Below are positions 57,060 through 64,000 of a stretch of DNA of 64,000 bases, piece after piece. Both the position numbers and the translations under genes were made by a program. Source of the DNA: Hymenopus coronatus (lineage: Eukaryota; Arthropoda; Insecta; Mantodea; Hymenopodidae). The notes under the pieces were generated by a model that made no database searches, was not told the origin of the DNA, and worked only from the letters and a program-made list of their open reading frames with translations. How positions within the stretch are numbered: position 1 is the first letter of the stretch; each line of letters starts with the position of its first letter. The stretch spans positions 77,332,001 to 77,396,000 of the forward strand of contig CM060895.1 of NCBI GenBank assembly GCA_030762935.1, read 5' to 3'.

Positions 57060-57290
57060 CACAAGCTTCCAGAAAGTTCTGTGACGTCATTTCATAGCTA
57101 TAAAAGGAGAAGAATTACAAGTCAGTGTATATAGTGAAATGTAGTGTGTAATGATAGACTAGATTGTTAGCGGGCGGTAGCGTACAAGCCGTCAACTGTT
57201 AATGCGTCAAAGCTTTGAGTGAATAATTATTTGTAGGAGTGAATTGAATATACTCAAAAATTGGTTACAAATAAATACATTGTTACAGTA
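57060..57290 (+). promoter_or_regulatory. Heat-shock-type core promoter or LTR candidate
   Basis: A perfect three-box heat shock element, TTCcaGAAagTTC (57067-57079), is followed by a palindromic CRE (TGACGTCA, 57082-57089), a TATA box (TATAAAAG, 57099) and an arthropod initiator (TCAGT, 57122-57126) about 25 bp after the TATA. Further TTC boxes lie at 57035-57060. An AATAAA at 57270 and 'ttgttaca' at 57280-57287 follow within 170 bp, so the stretch could be a solo LTR (U3 promoter, R, polyadenylation signal) rather than a gene promoter. No open frame follows. I could not find a matching target duplication or partner LTR. Confidence 0.5.
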
Positions 57291-57719
57291 TCCAGATACC
57301 ACCAAGAACACCTATTCTGTAAAAAAAGTTATCCTAGAAGAATAATTACTTAGAAAAAGTAGATTACATTTGTCAAATTTAATATTGCTAAATAAGGCTG
57401 GGCCAGCTCACTTTAGGAATCGATCTTAATATTTATCTTGTAACGTAATAATATTTAAAGACGATACAAAACTATAATTTTATTACCTTTTACTATTTAG
57501 CGTGTAAGGAATAAGTCGGATGTGCTTCATTCGATATCATTTCTCTAAACGCTGTTTACACACCATTCTTACAAACGTTTATGTTTATATCCACATCCTC
57601 TTAGTTAGATTCTAGCGTTTATTACAGTTTATATGTATCGTTTTATGTATAGAAACTAGGCAAACATAATAATCAAAGCTCTAATAAGCGGATCGCTTTA
57701 TTATGGCTCTGAAATCCTA
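57291..57719. other. No gene seen
   Basis: AT-rich spacer downstream of the promoter candidate. No coding frame. Confidence 0.45.
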
Positions 57720-58220
57720 TTATCTACTGTTTATATAAGTATTTGAAAACTGAAATCAATAACAAAGAATATATCGCAAAGAATAAACAAAAAGTATTAT
57801 TCAGTAAAAATTATGTTTAACGAGATCCACAGTTTTTTGAAGATTTAGTCTATATTTTAGAGTTTCAAATTGTACTAAAGACATTCAGAATGAAGGGCTT
57901 TTCAAGGTAATCCCTTTGTCATATTTATACTACAACTATGGTACTGTGTTCAAAATTGTTACACCCAGTTTTGAAAAATAAGAAATTATTTAAAATATTT
58001 CATATAATAATCGTTTAGGTAGAGGGGAATTTTTTTTACATCCTTCGTGACGGATCTTTGGAATATGGTGTCACTAAAAACAGGCACATTTTGTTTAAGT
58101 AATGCTGTTATCGCTCGCAAATATACCTGTTTCGCAAATACCGATTTTCTGATTAGGTGGTTCCAATGAAGTCTTGATAACGAATTTGGGATCGAATACA
58201 ATAATTCTGTAATTCTTTTA
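57720..58220 (-). mobile_element. Element A, decayed internal part
   Basis: 'tttgaaaactgaaatcaata', 'caaagaatatatcgcaaag', 'aacgagatccac', 'ttggaatatggtgtcac', 'agtcttgataacgaattt'. Strongly mutated but in order. Confidence 0.6.
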
Positions 58221-58549
58221 CCTAGTAGGATGAATGGTAAGGATATTAAACACATTAAAATGAGACACTGGTGTGTCCTTGTCTCTATTTTGTCACAAAA
58301 TCTCTTGCGCATTAAGCATTCAAACTGAAAGCGATTCTTTATCGACTCTACGTTACTCTCGATACATATTGGACAAGAAATAATCTGAAAATATTCAATG
58401 TTTAATTAGTATTTACTATGTGATTTTTAAATATTTAACTTTTTTACTAAAATACAATTTTCTCCTAACTTTCTATTTTTTTAATGAATTGAGATATTTT
58501 AACCTTAACTTTCTAAAAACCAAAATACTTCTGAAACGCCCATGCTACT

Positions 58550-59362
58550 ATAGTAAAATCTTGTGTGTTCCATTCACACGAATTTCTCTATATCTCAGCA
58601 ACAAATTATTGCTCAAAGGCTAATGCTTCTACTTAATGCAAATGGAGAAAAAATTAGCAGAAATAGTTTTATTACCTGCTTCCTTGCAAGTGGAACCGAA
58701 ATAACGGAGTACCCTAAGTTAAAGTGATAGTCAAAAGTGGATGCTATGTGACTGTAGTTCCGTTGTTTGGATGGACACGAGTTGACAAATTCCTGTATGA
58801 GAAAAGTATAAGTTTCGTAAAGCTGAAACCGAAAACAAGGAATATCTCAAAAACTATCAACTCCAAGAAAAAAACATATAACATAAATTGTGTGTTTTAA
58901 TATGTTCTACATTTTATGTGTGCTAAGTTTTTGTCCATCTCTTCGGCTTGGCAGATATGCAAAATTCTGTAAAATTCATCCAGTATAAAGCAGTCTTTAG
59001 ATGCTATTCTCAGAAAATTCAAGATATGCATATTGTTTATCTTTTAATATACAATATTTTAATCAAAATCGCTAGAGCAATTTTTAAGAAAACAAAAATT
59101 TTCGAAAAAAAGTTCCATGTAAAGGTAATTGAGAGTGGGGAGTATCTTGAAGACCTTCTTAAGTACTAAGTTTGAAATTTTTCGGTTTTGAGTCATGCTG
59201 TCCACACACACACAAACGGACCTTTTTTCCAAAAATGCTTGTTTTGGATTCAGGGGGATCCAAATCATGTATTTCCGGTGAAATATCGGTTTCGAATTTT
59301 TGGGTGCATTACAATACCTTCTCTATACACTGTACATAGTACGTGAAGAGAAAGAAAAATAA
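58550..59362 (-). mobile_element. Element A, full-length copy
   Basis: 3' end 'aaaatcttgtgtgttccatt' with 'cacacgaatttctctatatc'. Complete body. 5' end 'ctctatacactgtacatagt' and 'acgtgaagagaaag' with the palindrome kept. Confidence 0.9.
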
Positions 59363-60207
59363 ACAAAATTCACCCTCTTGATAATTACCGAGAAAAAACG
59401 CTAATGGGCATAAAAAGCAGCCCATTCTCAGATTAAATTAATTTTCCGCCATCGTAATGGTCCTTTCAGTTGACGAATCTTGGGACTCCAACTGCCGGTT
59501 TCAGTTCTTTAGATAACTGGCCTTTAAACAATTCAGAGGATTAATAGCATTAAATATTTGAGGATGTTGTATTACTTTTGTTTTAATAGTTGCCCATGTT
59601 TTATGTACTTTCATTTGTTCTTAAAAGTTTGAATTTCAGACAGAATTTTTTTTTTCGGGAGGAAGGGCCTTTGTTTAATTTTACTTCAATCGGAACAATG
59701 AACGATGTTATACTTGATGTTGAATGAAGGGGTGCTTCAGATACCAACTCTCTGCAATTTGAAAGAAGTACTCTGCCTACCTTCTTACTATCTTTATGGA
59801 CTTTTCAATTACAGACATGTTTCTATCCTAAAAATGTTCTTATGAATGCTCTCATTCCTCAAATTTCATTTAAATATTATGAGCTCTAGTCTTCATTTCC
59901 ATCATATTCGTAGGGCATTAATTTTTGGAAAAACCTCCTTAGACTATTTAACATCCATACTCCTGATCTCACCCATGTTTATATATTTTGCTTTTCCCCA
60001 TCATGAAACCTTCATCGGCATATAGAAGACTAAATCTCTCTTTTCGGCTACCGCCCTAAATACAAAGTATTTCTCCATCTTTAAATTTCCTTCTTGCCGA
60101 ATTCCAGACATTACTCATATTATTTACTCTACTACATATCTCTCCTAATCCATTACTTTCCAACTTATTTCTCCGACAATTTACCTATCCTCTTTTCATT
60201 GGAACAG
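59363..60207. other. No gene seen
   Basis: Pyrimidine-rich on the plus strand at 59800-60200. No recognised frame or repeat. Confidence 0.45.
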
Positions 60208-61030
60208 TTTTACTTTCTCTAGCCCGTATGTACAAATTCTATACATAGCAGCTACAGAAAGTATTGTATTCCACCGAAAAAGTCAATGTTGAAATTTTGT
60301 CGGAAATATTTTTTTCGGTCTCGGGAGACCAAAAAAAAAAATTAGAAAAAGGTCCACGTGTCTCTGTGAGCAGCATAACTCAGAATAAAATACTTAAATA
60401 ACAAACTACGGCATTGGGTTTAGTATTTTCCAAGGATGCGACAAGATTTTCAACAACAAAAAATCCTACACCACAAATTATTCTTTACATGGAAAATGTT
60501 TTCAAAATATTTTGTTTTTATCAAAACTGGCTCTAATGATTTTAATTAAAATACTGCACATTTATATACAATAGGTATATATATTTACATTACAAATAAA
60601 ATTTATATTTTGAATTTTCTGGGAATAATGTCTTAAGATCACTCTGTTCTGAATGAGTTTTTGTTTAAACTGTAACTTACCAAACCAAAAATGTATATCT
60701 CGTTAAAAGAAGACAATTCATGTCATACGTTTATCTTGTAAATTTGGTCATTTTCTAGATACTCCTTGTTATTGGTTTCAATTTTAATCTACCCCAACTC
60801 AAACGATACCATGCAAAGCGAACTGAAAGTCAATTGTTTCACATAGCGATGAGCTTTTAAAAATTTGCCTATCACTTTAGCCAAATGTATTCCCTTATTT
60901 CCCTTCTACTTACAAGGAAGCAAGTAATAACACCAATTCTGCTAATGCTTATCTCAATTAGTATGAAGTAATTAAAAGAATAATCTTTTGTAGGAATAGA
61001 GAAAGCTTTGTGAATGGAAAACATCAGATT
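60208..61030 (+). mobile_element. Element A, full-length copy
   Basis: 5' 'ttttactttctctagcccgt', palindrome eroded. 3' 'aggaatagagaaagctttgt', 'gaatggaaaacatcagattt'. All blocks are present in between. Confidence 0.9.
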
Positions 61031-62171
61031 TGTCTTGATTTTTACACACACTTTTAAAAATGTCTTTCTCTTCAAGTTCAAGATTCTGTGCCAAAATGTC
61101 CATTCCTTTTACATTATACTTTCCCTTCTTGCCCCCCTTCCTGTTCTATTTGTGTTACCCGACAAACAGCTGCATTTGGTAAACCAAACATTTATCTAAA
61201 GAATATATTGTGAACCTCATCATATTTTCCCATCTCCTCTTAATCCCGTATATTATTTTTACCTCAAACACCATATTGTATACTTTCTGCTCAAACATGC
61301 CTAAATATTTATATATGTGGTAGGTGTACATTTATGGACCTTAGGACCTTATTGAATTACAATCTCTTAAAGAAACCGCAGCAGGTTGGCACCATGAGAA
61401 GATCCACGTATAACGATCAATACTTTCGAGCCAATACTTTCATAACGCTACCATGTACCAGCTGTTGAAAGCTCAACTGTCGATTATTCTCGTATACTCA
61501 ATATAAAAACAACTAACTCTAGTTTAGAAAAAAGACGAGTGACAGTGAGATGCAAATTATACAATGGAAAATTCCTGAAAAGGCACAGTAAGAAACTAAT
61601 AATTTAATGACAAAGATCAAGAAACACATACGAAAAATCCTTTGCACAATTCATGATTAACCTGCCTGCTGTTTCACTGTGTAAGGTAGGGTCAGTGCAT
61701 TTAGGTACTTTACTAAGGTAATTGAATAATATTAAAAATTAATTGAGAACAAATAGTCGTATGGAACTTGACTATAAGGCGAATTAATTTGCAAGCAAGT
61801 TTCATAGGCATACTATCACTTTACTTGCGCAGATATTACATCAATTGGTACATCTGCTTTCAAGCGATCAATATATATATTATGGAATCATTTTTATAGT
61901 CTTCATTTTCAATGACTTTCTTATTTAATTATTATTTCATGTTCTTCCACTACATCACTTCTAAATTATAACTCGAATCTTGATACTGTTTTGTTGTATA
62001 TTGCTCTTCTTATTGCTATATTCAACCATTTGTGTGTGTGTTTTTGTTGATTTTGAGTTTGTTAAGCTTTGTGCATGAGGTAATCTTGCAATAAAGGAAA
62101 TTAATAAAACAAGTAAAAACATAATTAGTTATTTTCTAACCATTCAATATTTATAGTAAGTCCTCTGTTTG
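61031..62171. other. No gene seen
   Basis: AT-rich unique sequence, nothing recognised. Confidence 0.5.
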
Positions 62172-62485
62172 TAGGTCGTCTCCTTAATGCGATGGTAGCG
62201 CGGCTGCCTGCCAAGCGACAGACCTAGGTTCGATTCCCAGTGCAGGTGTGAGGAGCTTTCTCCCGCCTTGAGACCTGATCCGGGGTACACTCAGCCTCGT
62301 GAGGTCCCTAGGAGGGGGCCAATTGAGGAGCTATTTGATTGAGAAGTAGCGACTCTAAATGAAGAACACAGATGATCACATATCACCCTACAGCACTGTA
62401 TGACTCCTTCGGGCCGAAATGAGGGATGCAGCGACTGGGCGGTAGGCCAAATCCCTTGTGGACATCGTTACATGGAGTTACATTT
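62172..62485 (+). mobile_element. SINE-B, full-length reference copy
   Basis: Head 'gcgatggtagcgcggctgcc' (A box) and B box 'cctaggttcgattcccag', body 'ttgagacctgatccgggg', 'cactcagcctcgtgagg', 'attgaggagctatttgattg', 'gtagcgactctaaatg', ending 'gggcggtaggccaaatccct' and 'tggagttac'. About 0.3 kb. Confidence 0.85.
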
Positions 62486-62497
62486 ACACTGCATTTT

Positions 62498-62605
62498 TAG
62501 TTTTCTGAAAACATGCATTTTTTGTTGAAATCTCAGCATCAAAATGTTTGGGTGGATTAAAATGCCTTCTCTATTTACTGATGTACATTTCTAGGTGCGG
62601 AGAAA
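62498..62605 (-). mobile_element. Element A, 5' terminal fragment
   Basis: 'gttgaaatctcagcatcaaa', 'gtggattaaaatgccttctc' and 'gatgtacatttctaggtgcg' followed by 'gagaaaatag'. SINE-B abuts its left side. Confidence 0.65.
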
Positions 62606-62633
62606 ATAGCACGTGTTCATAATAATTGTTTTA

Positions 62634-62892
62634 TTGCTTCATTTTTATAGCCCCCTTTAACATCTAAGATCATATCAGGGGACAAACCTTAACAGATGGA
62701 CAGAAACTTTTTACACAAACAATGTTGTTCAAGTTAAAACACAGACTTTCAGCCATAACTTTTTTCGTCGAATTGACCATATTCCTTGTTATTGGTTACA
62801 GTTTTAAAACAACTCGTAGGTTCTTTATGTTGGGTTTATGTCATTTTATGCTCTTCAAACACACACACATTCATACTTTCATGGGTGAATTC
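62634..62892 (-). mobile_element. SINE-D fragment interrupted by A
   Basis: 62634-62672 ('gcttcatttttatagccccc', 'tttaacatc') and 62822-62892 ('ttatgttgggtttatgtc', 'tcatactttcat') match successive parts of the 23.5-kb SINE-D body. Between them lies a 130-bp A segment. Confidence 0.45.
62688..62818 (+). mobile_element. Element A, internal fragment
   Basis: 'cagatggacagaaacttttt', 'caagttaaaacacagac', 'cgaattgaccatattccttg', 'ttattggttacagttttaaa'. Confidence 0.7.
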
Positions 62893-63704
62893 TTAGCAAA
62901 CGACCACGATATGTCAAACCTTACTTTTTATATACAAACAACGATGTCATGGTGGCTTCTTTCTCATTGGCTGGAAGGTCCACCAAAATGACACCATCAT
63001 TACCCAAAAAACCTTTGTAAATCTCCCAGAATGCTTCATAATAAAGAAGAAGTTCCATTGTGGGCTTTAAACCGTGGCTTACCCTTATACTAAACTCTAA
63101 CATGATTTTCACAAAAGAAGCAACTTCTCACCCCTCTATCCAGTCTAGCATCATGATTCTTAGTAACTGTTAAGTAAACAACCGGCTTCTTGGTTCCTAT
63201 GCATACAACTTATTAAATATTAACTTTTTTTACATTATATTTAGATAATTAATAAAAATGATTATTATTATTACGAGGCTAATTAACGGTCCCAATATTA
63301 TTGAGAGCATATCGATACTCATGGAATGGCAGTTGGTGATGAATATGCCACTAGTTTTGATGGAAGTTGTAGGGGCTTACACCGATTTTCTGTACGTGGT
63401 AGTGGTCAAGAATTGAGCTGGGACTGTACTGTGGGAGTCTGGCCATCACACGGCATGTACGGCTTGTTAGCATTACTACATCCCAGCCACAATCCGGAGT
63501 GACTGGCAGGTGGGCAGATTACACCTCCAGGATCTCGCTAATGAACTTTATGTGCTTGTTCTTCAGCCGTCTGCTACAAGCTCATCCATTCCAATGCAAC
63601 TCTCGCTCAAAATGACAACGTGCTGCAAGCCCCAATGAGCGGATCATATTTATCCGACACGTGCATTTGGGGATTGTTACATCTCATGATGGAAAAAGAA
63701 CGAG
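62893..63704. other. No gene recognised
   Basis: Contains a short ATT run (63260-63275) and a less AT-rich patch at 63300-63600 without a recognisable frame. Confidence 0.4.
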
Positions 63705-64000
63705 CACTGTTGTATTCAACCCAGAATTCGATGTAGAGACTTATTTGGAAATATGGTTTGAGGTCCCCTGACCTGAAAAAAACATTTTTAGAAAAAGGCC
63801 CGAGTGTGTCTGGACAACATAGCTTAAAAACGAAAGGACCGTTAAATACAGAAGTATCTTTCAAGAATGCGACACGAAGATTTCCAAACAAATTCCCCAA
63901 CCCATTCATTACATTACATTGAAAAAAAATTGAAAATTATGTTTTTTCCCAAATATGGCTAACGAACTTGCTTAAAATAACGTATATTGAAATATTTACA
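63705..64000 (+). mobile_element. Element A, cut by the window end
   Basis: 'cagaattcgatgtagagac', 'ggtcccctgacctg', 'gcttaaaaacgaaaggaccg', 'gcgacacgaagatttcc', 'aaatatggctaacga'. The 5' palindrome is missing, and the copy presumably continues beyond 64000. Confidence 0.85.

Noticed and set aside
56756..57287. Solo LTR with exact boundaries (TGTGTAAAAT ... TTGTTACA)
   Set aside because: TG/CA ends can be drawn but flanking bases (gatag and gtatc) do not form a target duplication. Kept only as a promoter or LTR candidate.

Overview
This 64-kb window is AT-rich eukaryotic DNA with no intact protein-coding gene and no functional RNA gene that I can support. The decayed non-LTR retrotransposon tails, mariner relics, a Penelope-like foldback and many tRNA-derived SINEs point to a large arthropod genome, most likely an insect of cockroach, termite or orthopteroid type. 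That placement is an inference from repeat style, not from a diagnostic gene. The window reads as intergenic or intronic sequence, with two small candidate exons at 13.8-14.2 kb and 44.70-44.83 kb.

The dominant component is one repeat family, here called element A. Full copies are about 0.8 kb. I recognise about 36 complete or partial copies, evenly split between strands, covering roughly 30% of the window by my reading. One end carries TTTTACTTTCTCTAC followed by a palindrome. The other end carries the inverted complement GTAGAGAAAGT, then a small hairpin (ATGTG-loop-CACAT) and CAGATTTTT. A tandem duplication at 30.6-32.5 kb supplies an internal empty site, which shows that A inserted inside a T run. 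Subterminal inverted repeats, a 3' hairpin, a T-run target and simple repeats near one end resemble the Helentron-associated (HINE/DINE-1-like) non-autonomous elements. No autonomous partner is present.

Layout: 0-5 kb holds SINE remnants, three A copies and a degraded multicopy arthropod ORF (minus strand, 4.1-5.0 kb). 5-14 kb holds a mariner-like relic, a LINE tail (6.8-7.2 kb), two A copies, long unique stretches and the Cys-rich candidate exon. 14-25 kb holds A copies, two LINE tails (17.3 and 20.5 kb), tRNA-containing element E, often as inverted pairs, and SINE D. 25-38 kb holds an inverted-duplicated mariner (25.2-25.9 kb), a SINE cluster (27.5-28.7 kb), the 30.6-32.5 kb duplication, an inverted A dimer (35.2-36.5 kb) and SINEs. 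38-45 kb is mostly unique sequence with a LINE scrap. 45-55.7 kb is a nested pile of A, a GA minisatellite, a LINE tail, SINE B, a Penelope-like foldback, inverted SINE J copies and E copies. 55.7-64 kb holds a heat-shock-type promoter or LTR candidate (57.06-57.29 kb) and further A copies.

There is no operon or pathway here. Relations between features are insertional: E, SINE B, a LINE and a minisatellite sit inside older A copies. Five repeat families (A, E, mariner, Penelope-like, SINE J) occur as head-to-head or tail-to-tail dimers. All five LINE relics lie on the minus strand.
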